Of a stretch of DNA of 64,000 bases, positions 1 to 9,859 are shown in pieces. The DNA is from Pseudomonas sp. WN033 (GTDB taxonomy: Bacteria > Pseudomonadota > Gammaproteobacteria > Pseudomonadales > Pseudomonadaceae), in NCBI GenBank assembly GCA_002287035.1, contig NSKG01000004.1, positions 372,001 to 436,000 of the forward strand. The letters run 5' to 3'. How positions within the stretch are numbered: the first letter of the stretch is position 1; every line of letters starts with the position of its first letter. A program made the position numbers and the translations under genes. The notes below the pieces were generated by a model. That model was given only the letters and a program-made list of their open reading frames with translations. It had not been told where the DNA came from and made no database searches.

Positions 1-1237
1 CACGACTGCCGGCCAGTTCGCGGATCGAGTGCATGGCGAACGTCGGCGCGCCGACATCGACCGTACGCACACCCAGACGGCTGGCAGTGATCGGGCCAAT
101 CGTGCTGCCACAACCCATATCACTACGCACCACGAAACTCTGTACCGGTACTCCGGCCTGGTGGCACAGGTGGCGGAAGAAGGCGGCTGTCTCGCTGTTG
201 GTGGCATAGCGCTGGTTGCTGTTGACCTTGATCACCGGGCCGGCGTTGAGTTGCGGGCCGTGGTTGGCGTCGTGGCGGTCAGCGAAGTTGGGGTGTACCG
301 CGTGGGCGTTGTCGGCTGATACCAGCAGTGAACGCTGAATGGCGCGAATGCGGCTCTCGGCTTCCGGTAACAGGCGGGTCAGCACGTCTTCCAGGAACGG
401 GCCGTCGGCGCCGCAGGCCGAGCAGGAGCCGATCTCCTCGTGGTCGGTGCACACCAGCAGGCAGGCCTGGCGCTTGTCGCTGTCGAGCAGGGCGCGCAGG
501 CCTGCGTGGCAAGACAGCAGGTTGTCCAGGCGCGCGGCGGCGAAGAAGTCCTCTTCCAACCCCAGGGTGCTGGCTGGCTGAGTGTCATAGAAGCTCAGTT
601 CATAGTCCAGAACCTGATCAACTTCCAGGTCAGGGTGTTCTTGCTGCAACTGTGTAACAAGCAGAGCGCGCAGGTCGCGGCGTGGCTCCAGGCTGTGGGC
701 CAGGACTGGCGGCAGGTGGGTCTGGGCATTGATGGCCAGCCCGTCATTGACGCCGCGGTTGAGGTGAATTGCCAGGCTCGGGATTACCGCGATGGGCCGC
801 TTGAAGTCGATCAGCCGGCTCTGCAGCTGAGCGCTGCAGTCACGAAAGGTCACGCGGCCGGCCAGTGACAGGTCGCGATCGAACCAGGGCGCGAGCAGGG
901 CGCCCCCATAAACTTCGACGCCCAGTTGCCAGAGCCCCTGCATGTCGATTTCCGGCTGCGGCTTGACCTTCAGGCATGGGCTGTCGGTGTGGGCACCCAC
1001 TATTCTCAGACCGCGCTCAAGAGCGCCAGGCTCGCCAGTGCGAAAGGCAATCAGTGACGAGTCGTTGCGTCGTACCAGGTAGCTGCCATTGGCCTTGAGC
1101 TGCCAGTCATCGCGTTCATTGAGCAGTTCAAAGCCGGCGTCGAGCAAGCGCTGGCTGAGGCTTTGGGTGGCATGGAACGGCGTCGGTGACGCCTGGATGA
1201 AGTCGGCCAGATCCTGGTTCAGGGTGCTGTGGGGCAT
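1..1237 (-). CDS. apeB: M18 family aminopeptidase (partial, C-terminus outside window)
   Basis: Zinc-dependent cytosolic aminopeptidase of the aspartyl aminopeptidase (M18) family, which removes N-terminal residues from peptides. The minus-strand frame starts at the ATG at 1235-1237 ([10 protein letters not shown]) and stays open to the window edge, giving about 412 of the usual 430 or so residues, so only the extreme C-terminus is missing. Metal and catalytic motifs are visible in order: VGAHTDSP near residue 84, ARLDN near 239 and CTDHEEIGS near 268, then AHAVHPN and the [11 protein letters not shown] segment near the C-terminus. It lies just upstream of rluA on the same strand, with a 16-bp gap. 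The family call is firm. The exact substrate preference is not readable from sequence. Confidence 0.9.
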   Translation of the reverse strand, partial: MPHSTLNQDLADFIQASPTPFHATQSLSQRLLDAGFELLNERDDWQLKANGSYLVRRNDSSLIAFRTGEPGALERGLRIVGAHTDSPCLKVKPQPEIDMQGLWQLGVEVYGGALLAPWFDRDLSLAGRVTFRDCSAQLQSRLIDFKRPIAVIPSLAIHLNRGVNDGLAINAQTHLPPVLAHSLEPRRDLRALLVTQLQQEHPDLEVDQVLDYELSFYDTQPASTLGLEEDFFAAARLDNLLSCHAGLRALLDSDKRQACLLVCTDHEEIGSCSACGADGPFLEDVLTRLLPEAESRIRAIQRSLLVSADNAHAVHPNFADRHDANHGPQLNAGPVIKVNSNQRYATNSETAAFFRHLCHQAGVPVQSFVVRSDMGCGSTIGPITASRLGVRTVDVGAPTFAMHSIRELAGSR

Positions 1238-1253
1238 ATGGCAGGTTCCTTGT

Positions 1254-1889
1254 TCAGAAAGGGGCTGGGCTGTCGAAAACCAGGCGTTCTTTGCTCTGCG
1301 GGTGGCGAATGCCGAGCCGGGCCGCGTGCAGTGCCAGACGTGGACAGGCGGTCAGCGCCATGCTGTGGGCATAGAGCTGATCGCCCAGCAGCGGGTGCCC
1401 GATGGCTAGCATGTGTACCCGCAGTTGGTGTGAGCGCCCGGTAATCGGAGTCAGCTCAACCCGGCAATAGTCGCTGTGTCGCTCCAGTACCCGCCAGAAT
1501 GTCTGGGCCGGCTTGCCCAGTTCATGATCGACGATATGGCGGGGCTTGTTCGGCGGATCATAACGTAGCGGCAGGTCGATGTGGCCGCTGTCGCTGTCCG
1601 GCTGCCCCCAGCACAGGGCAATGTAGGTTTTCTCGGTTTCCCGGTCGTGGAACTGGCGAGACAGTTCGCGATGGCTGTCCGGGTCGCGGGCGATCACCAG
1701 TAGGCCGGAGGTTTCCCAGTCGAGCCGATGGACGATCCGGGCTTCGGGATAGCCGTTGTCCTGTAGACGAGTGATCAGGCAGTCCTTGTTGTCTTCAGCG
1801 CGGCCGGGAACCGACAGTAGCAGGCTGGGCTTGTCGACAATCAGAAAACACGGATCCTCGTGCAGGATCCCGATATTGGTCAGCGGCAT
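1254..1889 (-). CDS. rluA: RluA-family rRNA/tRNA pseudouridine synthase
   Basis: Converts specific uridines to pseudouridine in structured RNA. The E. coli namesake modifies U746 of 23S rRNA and U32 of several tRNAs. The 211-residue protein has the family catalytic motif [11 protein letters not shown], whose Asp is the nucleophile, and the later [12 protein letters not shown] and HPLLGD motifs. There is no N-terminal S4 domain, and the length matches the short RluA type (about 219 residues) rather than RluC/RluD. It lies between the aminopeptidase and minE on the same strand, as in other pseudomonads, which supports the specific assignment. Assigning the exact target position is inference. 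Confidence 0.9.
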   Translation of the reverse strand: MPLTNIGILHEDPCFLIVDKPSLLLSVPGRAEDNKDCLITRLQDNGYPEARIVHRLDWETSGLLVIARDPDSHRELSRQFHDRETEKTYIALCWGQPDSDSGHIDLPLRYDPPNKPRHIVDHELGKPAQTFWRVLERHSDYCRVELTPITGRSHQLRVHMLAIGHPLLGDQLYAHSMALTACPRLALHAARLGIRHPQSKERLVFDSPAPF

Positions 1890-1926
1890 GCAAACTCTGA
1901 AGGCGCCGCCGTAACGGCGCCTGTCA

Positions 1927-2184
1927 TCAGGGGCGGTCGGGCAGGGTGATGTTCAGTTCGAGAATCGAGCAGTGGTCCTGATTGTCCAGAGCCACATGTA
2001 CCTGCTCGCGGTCGATCGGCACGTACTTGCTGATCACGTCGATGATTTCCTGTTGGAGTTGCGGCAGGTAATCAGGTTGAGTACGCTGGCCACGCTCATG
2101 GGCGACGATGATCTGCAGGCGCTCCTTGGCAACGGAGGCCGGTGTTTGCTTCTTGCGGTCGCGGAAATAATCGAAAATGCTCAT
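1927..2184 (-). CDS. minE: Cell division topological specificity factor MinE
   Basis: Displaces MinC from MinD and stimulates MinD ATPase, driving the pole-to-pole oscillation that confines the Z-ring to midcell. The protein is 85 residues, the family size. It starts [12 protein letters not shown], the amphipathic membrane-targeting helix, followed by the MinD-contact segment [14 protein letters not shown], and ends in the dimerisation domain. Its ATG overlaps the last base of the minD stop codon (TAATG), so translation is probably coupled to minD. It is the last gene of minC-minD-minE. Confidence 0.97.
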   Translation of the reverse strand: MSIFDYFRDRKKQTPASVAKERLQIIVAHERGQRTQPDYLPQLQQEIIDVISKYVPIDREQVHVALDNQDHCSILELNITLPDRP

Positions 2185-2993
2185 TAACGGCCACCAAACA
2201 GGCGCTGCAGCAGCCCCTTTTTCTGCGCTTCGAGGAAACGATGCGGAACGTCTTTGCCAAGCAAGCGGTCGACAGCGTCGCTATAGGCCTGGCCGGCATC
2301 GCTCTTGTCATCCATGATTACCGGGATACCCTGGTTCGAGGCCTTGAGTACGGCCTGGGATTCGGGGATTACCCCCAGCAGCGGAATTGACAGGATTTCT
2401 TCGACATCGCTGACTGAGAGCATTTCGCCGTTTTCCACCCGTTCCGGATTGTAACGGGTCAACAGCAGGTTTTCCTTGACCTTGCCGCCCTGTTCGGCCA
2501 ACCGTGATTTGCTGGCCAGCAGTCCGAGCATGCGATCGGAGTCGCGTACCGAAGATACTTCCGGGTTGGTCACGACAATCGCCTCGTCGGCGAAGTACAT
2601 GGCCAGGTGGGCACCTTTTTCGATGCCGGCCGGAGAGTCACAGACGATGAAATCGAAGGTCTCTTTCAGTTCGTTGAGAACCTTTTCAACGCCTTCCTCG
2701 GTCAGGGCATCCTTGTCGCGGGTCTGGGATGCCGGCAGGATGTAGAGGTTGTCAGCGCGCTTGTCCTTGATCAGGGTCTGATTAAGGTTGGAGTCGCCGT
2801 TGATCAGGTTGACGAAGTCATAAACCACGCGACGTTCGCAGCCCATGATCAGGTCCAGATTACGCAGGCCAACGTCGAAGTCGACGATCACGGTTTTATA
2901 GCCGCGCAGGGCGAGTCCGGTACCGATGGCGGCGCTGGTCGTAGTCTTGCCAACACCGCCCTTGCCTGAGGTAACGACTAGAATCTTTGCCAA
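2184..2993 (-). CDS. minD: Septum site-determining ATPase MinD
   Basis: Membrane-bound P-loop ATPase that recruits MinC and oscillates with MinE. It is 269 residues with the deviant Walker A motif [12 protein letters not shown] at residues 9-20 (signature Lys11 and Lys16) and a C-terminal amphipathic membrane-targeting helix ending [12 protein letters not shown]. It lies between minC and minE, and its stop codon overlaps the minE ATG by one base. The full length and order are those of a standard Min operon. Confidence 0.98.
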   Translation of the reverse strand: MAKILVVTSGKGGVGKTTTSAAIGTGLALRGYKTVIVDFDVGLRNLDLIMGCERRVVYDFVNLINGDSNLNQTLIKDKRADNLYILPASQTRDKDALTEEGVEKVLNELKETFDFIVCDSPAGIEKGAHLAMYFADEAIVVTNPEVSSVRDSDRMLGLLASKSRLAEQGGKVKENLLLTRYNPERVENGEMLSVSDVEEILSIPLLGVIPESQAVLKASNQGIPVIMDDKSDAGQAYSDAVDRLLGKDVPHRFLEAQKKGLLQRLFGGR

Positions 2994-3139
2994 GATGACC
3001 TTCCTGTCGATATGTGTGAGGTTGCTCTGGTACCGGCGTTACAGCGCTCTGCGCCGGTCGGTTCGAATTGGTTGGGGTGGCCCTGATACTGGCTTCAGGC
3101 CAGATATGGCGGGCACTCCCGGATGGCGCACAGTATCTG

Positions 3140-3895
3140 TCAAAGACTCGTCATCTTCAAGTTGTCGCCGTCGAGGAATGTCTGAGTGGCCTGTTTCCAG
3201 AGACTGTCCTTGCGCAGATCCTCGGCTACCTTGTAGTGCCCGGCGATCGAGACCAGTTCAGCCTCCAGGCTCTGGCACAGGATGCGGGCTTCGGTATTGC
3301 CGCGCACGCCAGCCAGGGCTCGGCCACGCAGTGGGCCATAGACGTGGATATGACCGTCGGCGAGCAGTTCTGCTCCGGCGCTGACCGGAGCCAGGACTAC
3401 CAGATCACCGCCGCGGGCATAAACCTGCTGTCCGGAGCGCACCGGTTGGGTGATGATCCGGCCCTGGCTGGGCGGCGCCTCGCTGGCTACTGGGGCCGGA
3501 GCCGGTTCGGCTGGTTTGGTTGGCTCGCCGGCAGGTTCCTGGGGTTTGTCGCGGTTGCGTCCCGGCGGCATCAGTACCAGCCCTGCGTCCTGGGCCAGTG
3601 GCCGGCAGCTTTCATTGCCGCGCAACCCAACCGGCAGCAGCCCATGCTCACGGCAGATGCGCAGCAGGCTGGCCAGACTGCCTGGGTCTGGCTGACCGTC
3701 GAGTTTGTCGAGACCGATGACCACCGGGGTATCCTGAAAGAAGTTGGGAGCCTGCTCGACTTTTTCGGCCAATTGCCGGGCAAAGCGCTCCGGCTCCTGG
3801 CGCACCAGTTCAAGTACGGTCATGGTCAGCATGCCGCCCTTGAGATGGAATACGGGGTCGTTATCTAGCAGGTCAAGGGTGGTTTCGACGCTCAT
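3140..3895 (-). CDS. minC: Septum formation inhibitor MinC
   Basis: Blocks FtsZ assembly away from midcell after recruitment by MinD. The N-terminal FtsZ-inhibiting domain begins DPVFHLKGGMLTMTVLEL. A Pro/Ala-rich linker (around EPTKPAEPAPAPVASEAP) leads to the C-terminal beta-helix with HVYGPLRGRALAG. I chose the ATG at 3893-3895 (MSVETTLD, 251 residues) over an in-frame GTG 30 bases upstream, because it has a GGAA Shine-Dalgarno about 5 bases away and fits family length. First gene of minCDE and divergent from the lipid A acyltransferase. The 146-bp gap to minD is unusually wide for this operon. Confidence 0.95.
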   Translation of the reverse strand: MSVETTLDLLDNDPVFHLKGGMLTMTVLELVRQEPERFARQLAEKVEQAPNFFQDTPVVIGLDKLDGQPDPGSLASLLRICREHGLLPVGLRGNESCRPLAQDAGLVLMPPGRNRDKPQEPAGEPTKPAEPAPAPVASEAPPSQGRIITQPVRSGQQVYARGGDLVVLAPVSAGAELLADGHIHVYGPLRGRALAGVRGNTEARILCQSLEAELVSIAGHYKVAEDLRKDSLWKQATQTFLDGDNLKMTSL

Positions 3896-4013
3896 GTTGG
3901 TTCCAGGCTCAAATGATGCGGACACTTATATAGGCTGGCTATGTTAATCGCAAGGAGTTGTTCGGTGCCTCTCACAGGGTAGAATGCGCCTTTTGCCGAA
4001 TGGTTTGCCGAGA

Positions 4014-4964
4014 ATGAGTCGTCCTGGTTTCAGTGCCCGCCTGGTACACCCCCGTTATTGGCCGCTGTGGTTGGGCCTGGGGGTGCTCTGGCTGATTACC
4101 CGTTTGCCGTATCCGTTGTTGTTGCGGCTCGGCCGGGTGCTGGGTTGGGCAATGTACCATCTGATGCGGGAACGGCGCAGCATTGCCAGGATCAACCTGC
4201 AGTTGTGTCTGCCTGACTGGTCCGAGGCGCAGCGTGAGGCTCTGGTGCGAGAGAATTTTGCCAATTATGGCATCGCTCTGTTCGAAATGGCCATGGCCTG
4301 GTGGTGGCCACCCAAGCGCTTGGCCCGGTTGGCCCACATCGAAGGGCTGGAGCATCTGCAGCAGGCCGCCGCCGAGGGGCGCGGCGTGGTGCTCATGTCG
4401 CTGCATTTCACTACTCTGGAAATTGGTGCAGCGCTGCTGGGGCAGGCGGTGACCATTGACGGTATGTACCGTGAGCACGACAACGCCGCGTTTGATTTTG
4501 TACAGAGGCGTGGCCGTGAGCGGCACAATGCCGACGCCAAGGCGGTTGAGCGCGAGGATGTGCGTTCGATGCTCAAGTCGCTGCGCGCCGGGCGAGCGAT
4601 CTGGTACGCCCCGGACCAGGATTACGGGCGCAAGGCCAGCATCTTTGTACCGCTGTTCGGTGTGCCCGCGGCCACAGTGACTGCGACTAGCACCTTTGCC
4701 CGGCTGGGCAAGGCACTGGTGGTGCCTTTTACCCAGGTCCGGCTGGACGATGGCAGTGGCTATCGATTGGTGGTGCACCCGCCGTTGGAGGATTTTCCAG
4801 CGGGTGATGATCATGTTGATGCGCTGCGCATCAACCAGTGGGTCGAGCAGGCGATACACGAGCATCCGGAGCAGTACATGTGGGTGCACCGACGCTTCAA
4901 GACTCGGCCAGAGGGTGAGGCTCGGCCTTATCCGAAACGTCAGCGGCGCAAGCGCAGAAACTGA
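4014..4964 (+). CDS. htrB: Lipid A biosynthesis lauroyl acyltransferase (HtrB/LpxL family)
   Basis: Inner-membrane enzyme that transfers a secondary acyl chain from acyl-ACP to the lipid A precursor. From the ATG at 4014 (MSRPGFSARL) it is 316 residues. It has a hydrophobic N-terminal membrane helix (about residues 17-45) and the acyltransferase HX4E motif HFTTLE at 131-136, followed by family blocks around DGMYREHDN and WYAPDQDYG. A longer in-frame ATG at 3984 lacks a convincing ribosome site. It is divergent from minC, as in P. aeruginosa. Several paralogues exist in pseudomonads, so the acyl position and chain (2' versus 2, C12 versus 2-OH-C12) are not decided here. Confidence 0.9.
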   Translation: MSRPGFSARLVHPRYWPLWLGLGVLWLITRLPYPLLLRLGRVLGWAMYHLMRERRSIARINLQLCLPDWSEAQREALVRENFANYGIALFEMAMAWWWPPKRLARLAHIEGLEHLQQAAAEGRGVVLMSLHFTTLEIGAALLGQAVTIDGMYREHDNAAFDFVQRRGRERHNADAKAVEREDVRSMLKSLRAGRAIWYAPDQDYGRKASIFVPLFGVPAATVTATSTFARLGKALVVPFTQVRLDDGSGYRLVVHPPLEDFPAGDDHVDALRINQWVEQAIHEHPEQYMWVHRRFKTRPEGEARPYPKRQRRKRRN

Positions 4965-4972
4965 GGATGGGT

Positions 4973-6151
4973 ATGCACGGAAGTCTGAGCGAACAGGCCT
5001 GTACCGGACTGATTCTGTCCGGCGGCGGTGCTCGGGCGGCCTATCAGGCTGGGGTGCTCTCGGTGATTGCCGGGCTGCTGCCTGACCATTCAAGGAATCC
5101 GTTCCCGGTGATCTGTGGCACGTCCGCCGGGGCGATTAATGCCTTGGCGCTGGCTACTCATGCCGATGATTTCAGTGCCGGGGTCGAGCGGATGCTGGAG
5201 GTGTGGTCCGAGTTCCGCTGCCATCAGGTCTATCGCACCGATTGGCTGTGCCTGCTGGTTCAGGCCTGGCGCTGGAGTCGGGCCAATTTGCTGGGCTGGG
5301 GTGGGCGCCAGCCGACTTCACTACTGGACAACAGTCCATTGCGCGAGCTTCTGGCCAGCCGGCTGTCCTTTCACAAGATTGAACAGGCGCTGCAGAGTGG
5401 GCACTTGCGGGCCGTATCGGTCAGTGCCTTTGGCTACCAGTCGTCGGAGTCGGTATGTTTTTATCAGGGTCATGAACGCATTGTGCCCTGGAGCCGGCAT
5501 CGTCGGGTTGGGGTGCAGACCCAGTTGGGCCTGGACCATTTGATGGCTTCGGCAGCCATCCCGCTGGTGTTTCCGCCGGTGCTGATCAATCGCGAATGGT
5601 ATGGCGACGGTGCGGTGCGTCAGCGGACGCCGGTCAGTCCGGCGCTACACCTGGGAGCCAACCGAGTGCTGATCATCGGGGTGTCGGACAACCTGAGTCA
5701 GCGCGAGGCGGCTGGTGGTCGACGCGGCCCACGCTTGCGTACAGCGCTGCCGCCGACGCTGGCACAGATCGGTGGGCATCTGCTCAACAGTACCTTCGTT
5801 GACCATTTGGAGGCTGACGTCGAGTTGCTCGAGCGGCTCAATCGATTGTCAGGCTATCTGCCGCTGGCGGCCCGCCAGCATGGCAAGGGCGTGCGCCCGG
5901 TGGAAGTGCAGATCATCTCGCCCAGCGAGCCGCTGGATGTGATTGCCAGCCGCCATCGCAAGGCGCTGCCGGCAGGGCTGCGAGCCTTTATGCGCGGCAG
6001 TGGCGCAACCCGGGCTTCGGGTGGCAGTGCCTTGAGTTACCTGTTGTTCGAGGCTGAGTATTGCCAGGAACTGATTGAGCTGGGGCGCAAGGATGCTTTG
6101 GCGCAACGTGAAGCCTTGCAGAAATTTCTCGGACTGTATTGCCCGTTGTAG
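4973..6151 (+). CDS. Patatin-like phospholipase family protein
   Basis: Predicted serine lipid acyl hydrolase with a Ser-Asp dyad. From the ATG at 4973 it is 392 residues and has the oxyanion-hole motif SGGGARAAYQAG near residue 17, the nucleophile elbow GTSAG (Ser51) and the DGA motif (Asp212) that define patatins. I preferred this ATG to one 6 bases earlier because GAGG lies 6 bases before it. No signal peptide is seen, so it is probably cytoplasmic or membrane-associated. It follows htrB with only an 8-bp gap and probably shares its transcript, which suggests a lipid-related role, but the substrate is unknown. It converges on rapA. Confidence 0.85.
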   Translation: MHGSLSEQACTGLILSGGGARAAYQAGVLSVIAGLLPDHSRNPFPVICGTSAGAINALALATHADDFSAGVERMLEVWSEFRCHQVYRTDWLCLLVQAWRWSRANLLGWGGRQPTSLLDNSPLRELLASRLSFHKIEQALQSGHLRAVSVSAFGYQSSESVCFYQGHERIVPWSRHRRVGVQTQLGLDHLMASAAIPLVFPPVLINREWYGDGAVRQRTPVSPALHLGANRVLIIGVSDNLSQREAAGGRRGPRLRTALPPTLAQIGGHLLNSTFVDHLEADVELLERLNRLSGYLPLAARQHGKGVRPVEVQIISPSEPLDVIASRHRKALPAGLRAFMRGSGATRASGGSALSYLLFEAEYCQELIELGRKDALAQREALQKFLGLYCPL

Positions 6152-6186
6152 AGCGGGTGAGAGCGGGGCTCCCACCGCCCAGAGAG

Positions 6187-9027
6187 CTACCCGGCAACCA
6201 GAATGCGAATGGCGTCCAGCCGCACTTTGGCCTGGCGCAGGGTTTGCTCGCCAACCTGCTTCTGCTGCTCCAGAGCCTGTATTTCCACTGGTTTGACCAG
6301 CGGGTTGACCGCTGCCAGAGCCTTCAGACGCTCGATTTCCTCATCCATCTGCTGGCTGTATTGATTCACTGCGCTGTCGACCAGTTCATAGTGCTGCAGA
6401 TCGGCCAGGGCTTCGGCGCGGTCGAGCAGCCGTTCGACTACCTCGCGCTGGCTTTTGGCAACCTTGCTGGCCAGATGCTTGGGCAGTTGCTCAAGTTGCG
6501 CGTCGAGGGTGTCGAAGCTGACCTTGGCGGCCAGGTCGTTACCGTTGCTGTCGAGCAGGCAACGGACTGGTGTGGGCGGCAGGAAACGATGCAACTGCAG
6601 ATGCCGTGGGGCAATGGCTTCGCTGACGAACAGGCATTCGAGCAGCAGGGTGCCTGGTTTGAGCGCCTTGTTCTTGAGCAGGGCGACCGCGCTGTTGCCC
6701 ATGCTGCCCGAGAGCACCAGATCCATGCCACCCTGGAGCATTGGATGCTCCCAGGTGATGAACTGCATGTCCTCGCGGGTCAGGGCAGTTTCGCGATCAT
6801 AGGTAATGGTCACGCCTTCATCGTCACCCAGAGGGAATCCGGCGTCGAGCATGCGCTCGCCAGGGCGCAGGACCAGCGCGTTGTCGGAATGGTCCTCGCT
6901 GTCGATGCCGAATACATCAAACAGCCGTTCCATATAAATAGCCAGTTGTGGGTCATGATCCTGCCGTTCGATCTGGGCAATCATGCGCTCGGCATCGCCA
7001 TGGCCGCGTGAGTGGATTTCCAGCAGCCGGTCGCGACCGTCGTGCAATTCCTGCTCCAGGGCCAGACGGGCATTGCCAGCTTCCTGAATTAGAGTTTCCC
7101 AGTCGCTGTCGTCCGGGTGATCCAGATGTGCGAGCAACCGGGTGCCGAATTGGTGCTGCAGGGTATTGCCAGTCGGGCAGGTGGCGAGGAAGGCATTCAG
7201 GGCCTGGTGATACCAGTCGAACAGGCGTTCCTGGGCGGTGCCTTCAAGGTAGGGGACATGCAGTTGAATGGTCTGGCGCTGGCCAATGCGGTCCAGGCGA
7301 CCAATGCGCTGCTCTAGCAGGTCAGGGTGATTGGGCAGATCGAACATCACCAGGTGATGGGCGAACTGGAAGTTGCGGCCTTCACTGCCAATCTCCGAAC
7401 AGATCATCACCTGGGCACCAAACTCTTCATCGGCAAAGAAGGCCGCAGCCCGGTCCCGTTCGACAATGCTCATGCCTTCGTGGAACACAGTCGCCGGGGT
7501 GCCGCTACGCAGACGCAGGGCATCATCCAGATCCAGTGCTGTTTCGGCATGGGCGCAGATCACCAGTACTTTGCTGCGCTTGAGCATTTTCAAGGTGTCG
7601 ATCAGCCACTCAACCCGAGGATCCTCCTGCCACCAGGCAGCTTCCTCGGCGCTGGTTTGTCCTTGCAGGGCAGTTTCTGGATACAGCGCGGCACGGCCTT
7701 CAAGGTCGGTGTAGATGTCCGGGCATGGGAGCGGGTAGGGGTGCAGTTGCCGCTCGGGGAAACCGGCGATTGCCGCGCGGGTGTTGCGATACAGCACCCG
7801 GCCGGTGCCGTGACGGTCGAGCAATTGGCGGATCAGACTGTCGCGAGCGGCTTCGCCAGCCTCGCCGGACTGCTCCAGGCTGGCCAACAAGGCGCTGGCG
7901 CTGTCACCCAGCCAGTCGATTATGGTCTGTTGGTCGCTGGCGCTCAATGACTGGCCGTCGAGCAGGCGCTGGACTGCTTCGGCAACTGGGCGGTAGCCGG
8001 CACTTTCGGCGCGGAAGACTTCCAGGTCATGGAACCGGTCTGGATCAAGCAGGCGCAGGCGGGCGAAGTGGCTGGCCTGGCCCAGTTGTTCCGGGGTGGC
8101 GGTCAGCAGCAGGACGCCGGGAATCAAGCGGGCCAGGGTTTCCACCAGTTGGTATTCGGGACTAGCCTGTTCCTCGTGCCAGACCAGGTGGTGGGCTTCA
8201 TCGACCACCAGCAGGTCCCAGTCGCTGGCCAACAGCCAGTCATGTACCTGGGGTCGTAGTTGCAACAGCTCCAGAGAGACCAGGGCCAGTTGCTCTTCTT
8301 CAAAGGGATTGTCCTCGGCGCCCTGGCAACGATCATCATTGAACAGGGCAAAGCGCAGGTTGAAGCGCCGGCGCATTTCCACCAGCCATTGGTGCTGGAG
8401 GTTTTCCGGTACCAGGATCAGGATCCGCCGGGCGCGCCCGGTCTGCAATTGACGGTGCAGCACCAGGCCGGCTTCGATGGTTTTGCCCAGGCCAACTTCA
8501 TCGGCCAGCAGCACTCGTGGGGCAATCCGGTCGGCCACGTCGCGGGCAATGTGAAGCTGATGCGCGATCGGCTGGGTGCGTACTCCGGCCAGACCAAGCA
8601 GTGGTGAGCGCTGGGTCCGACAGTAGTGACGCAGGCTTTCATAGCGCAGACTGAACCAGGCCAGCGGATCGATCTGACTGGCGAACAGGCGATCGCTGGC
8701 CAGGCGGAACTGGATGAAGTTATCCAGCATGGTTTCGGCGAACTCGGTCTGGCTGCCATCGTCGCGCAGGCCGCTGTAGACCAGAAGGCCGCTGTCTTCG
8801 CGGACATCGCTTACGGTCAGGATCCAGCCCTCGTGGTGGCTGATCTGATCCCCTGGTGAAAAGCGCACGCGGGTCAGAGGTGCGTTGCGCAGGGCGTAGT
8901 GACGGGTTTCGCCGCTGGCAGGAAACAGCAGTACTACCAGACGTTCATCCTGCGACAAGACCGTGCCCAGCCCCAGTTCCGATTCGCTGTCACTGACCCA
9001 GCGTTGCCCAGGAGTGAATACTGTCAT
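6187..9027 (-). CDS. rapA: RNA polymerase-associated ATPase RapA (HepA)
   Basis: SWI2/SNF2-type ATPase that binds RNA polymerase and helps recycle it after termination. At 946 residues it is close to E. coli RapA (968). The N-terminal Tudor-like domains (about 1-110) begin [18 protein letters not shown]. The helicase motor follows, with Walker [13 protein letters not shown] (GLGKT at 179-183), DEAH at 276-279, the TATPEQ motif III and the conserved GSEGRNFQF and [11 protein letters not shown] of the C-terminal lobe. A RapA-specific C-terminal half completes the protein. It is monocistronic, convergent with the patatin gene and divergent from the small genes at 9.3 kb. Confidence 0.97.
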   Translation of the reverse strand: MTVFTPGQRWVSDSESELGLGTVLSQDERLVVLLFPASGETRHYALRNAPLTRVRFSPGDQISHHEGWILTVSDVREDSGLLVYSGLRDDGSQTEFAETMLDNFIQFRLASDRLFASQIDPLAWFSLRYESLRHYCRTQRSPLLGLAGVRTQPIAHQLHIARDVADRIAPRVLLADEVGLGKTIEAGLVLHRQLQTGRARRILILVPENLQHQWLVEMRRRFNLRFALFNDDRCQGAEDNPFEEEQLALVSLELLQLRPQVHDWLLASDWDLLVVDEAHHLVWHEEQASPEYQLVETLARLIPGVLLLTATPEQLGQASHFARLRLLDPDRFHDLEVFRAESAGYRPVAEAVQRLLDGQSLSASDQQTIIDWLGDSASALLASLEQSGEAGEAARDSLIRQLLDRHGTGRVLYRNTRAAIAGFPERQLHPYPLPCPDIYTDLEGRAALYPETALQGQTSAEEAAWWQEDPRVEWLIDTLKMLKRSKVLVICAHAETALDLDDALRLRSGTPATVFHEGMSIVERDRAAAFFADEEFGAQVMICSEIGSEGRNFQFAHHLVMFDLPNHPDLLEQRIGRLDRIGQRQTIQLHVPYLEGTAQERLFDWYHQALNAFLATCPTGNTLQHQFGTRLLAHLDHPDDSDWETLIQEAGNARLALEQELHDGRDRLLEIHSRGHGDAERMIAQIERQDHDPQLAIYMERLFDVFGIDSEDHSDNALVLRPGERMLDAGFPLGDDEGVTITYDRETALTREDMQFITWEHPMLQGGMDLVLSGSMGNSAVALLKNKALKPGTLLLECLFVSEAIAPRHLQLHRFLPPTPVRCLLDSNGNDLAAKVSFDTLDAQLEQLPKHLASKVAKSQREVVERLLDRAEALADLQHYELVDSAVNQYSQQMDEEIERLKALAAVNPLVKPVEIQALEQQKQVGEQTLRQAKVRLDAIRILVAG

Positions 9028-9280
9028 TTGCTGCTCCTACCCGTCTGCAAAAAAGGGCGCTATGGTAACCGATAGGTCGAGCCTCACAAACCGCTGTCTG
9101 GTCTTGTTTTCAATAAGGCCGCCAAGGGCTGTGTGTTGTCCGATTTTGTCGGTTGCGTCACAGGTTTGGGGATAAAGCTTGCGTGGTTGCTGTCGATAGA
9201 TAGAAGAGTAGTTCAGTGCTGATGGTCGGCGGCACTTTATGTTGTCCTCGGAAATCCGTTCCGACCATGCGAGGTGAGCC

Positions 9281-9550
9281 ATGCTGATTCCCGGGCTCCC
9301 GAACGTGGGAGCGCAACAAGACGTGATCAAGCCCAAGCGCGAGGTCCAGCCGACGGCGGAAACCGGGCCGATTCGCGAGGCCGTGGACGACAAGCATCTG
9401 GAAAGGCGTCAGCGCGATATCGGCCACTTTCCGGAGCGGCGTCGCAGACGCCGGCGTAAGCTTGGCGAGCCTGATGCCGAGTCAGGTGGTGCTGCGGCTG
9501 AGCCGGGCGAGTTACCCAGCAAGGGCTTGCTGATTGACATTGAAGTCTGA
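9281..9550 (+). CDS. Small basic conserved hypothetical protein (89 aa)
   Basis: Hydrophilic 89-residue protein starting MLIPGLPNVGAQQDVIKPKR, with a six-Arg run inside FPERRRRRRRKLGEP and an ILIDIEV-like C-terminus (GLLIDIEV). No domain is recognised. It starts 253 bp from rapA on the opposite strand, has a GAGGTGAGCC ribosome site about 5 bases before the ATG and is followed after 41 bp by the next small gene. The third-position G/C use and the clean ribosome site support real coding. The Arg-rich patch could bind nucleic acid or a membrane, but that is only a guess. Confidence 0.65.
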   Translation: MLIPGLPNVGAQQDVIKPKREVQPTAETGPIREAVDDKHLERRQRDIGHFPERRRRRRRKLGEPDAESGGAAAEPGELPSKGLLIDIEV

Positions 9551-9591
9551 GCCGATGGTAGTCTGTTAGGGACAATTGCAGGTGACCGATC

Positions 9592-9768
9592 ATGGATAAA
9601 CCCCAGCAACCCGCCATCATTGATCTTGATGAAGCCCGCCGTGAGCGTATTCACGACATTCACGAGGCCAGACTGCAGCAGGTGCGTTCGGCCTTTGAGC
9701 AGGCTTTCCCGCTCAAGAACAAGCCAGCCAAGCCGGCTCGCGGCAAGAAAAAATCCCGCAAACGTTAA
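9592..9768 (+). CDS. Small basic hypothetical protein (58 aa)
   Basis: A 58-residue frame from the ATG at 9592 to TAA at 9766-9768. It begins MDKPQQPAIIDLDEARRERI, has a short predicted helix (IHDIHEARLQQVRSAFEQAF) and ends in a Lys/Arg-rich tail (KPARGKKKSRKR). The ribosome site AGGTGA is at 9580-9585, six bases before the ATG. It follows the 89-residue gene and is closed by a strong hairpin-plus-T-run terminator, which supports a real short operon. The function is unknown. A basic tail after an acidic helix is compatible with ribosome or nucleic-acid association, without proof. Confidence 0.65.
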   Translation: MDKPQQPAIIDLDEARRERIHDIHEARLQQVRSAFEQAFPLKNKPAKPARGKKKSRKR

Positions 9769-9782
9769 AAAAGTTCGCAAAA

Positions 9783-9824
9783 TTGATCCGGGTCAATAAC
9801 CCGGATTTTTTTTGTGGTTATTCT
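9783..9824 (+). promoter_or_regulatory. ANR/FNR-type box and -10 upstream of ccoM-like gene
   Basis: TTGATCCGGGTCAA at 9783-9796 fits the ANR/FNR consensus TTGAT-N4-(A/G)TCAA in both half-sites. A -10-like TATTCT sits at 9819-9824. A start site near 9831 would place the box centre at -41.5, the geometry of a class II FNR/ANR-activated promoter. The left arm of the preceding terminator lies inside the box. Low-oxygen activation of the next gene is inferred from this arrangement. Confidence 0.75.
9786..9813 (+). terminator. Rho-independent terminator after the two small genes
   Basis: Perfect 8-bp stem ATCCGGGT / ACCCGGAT with a 5-base loop (CAATA), followed by eight Ts. It overlaps the ANR box described next. 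Confidence 0.85.
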
Positions 9825-9859
9825 GCAATCGTTGATGGACGCAAGGTGGGGAGAAGCCC

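Noticed and set aside
3972-5093. Antisense frame covering htrB and the patatin start
   Set aside because: Both plus-strand genes have catalytic motifs. The antisense product is His/Gln/Pro-rich without a recognisable domain.
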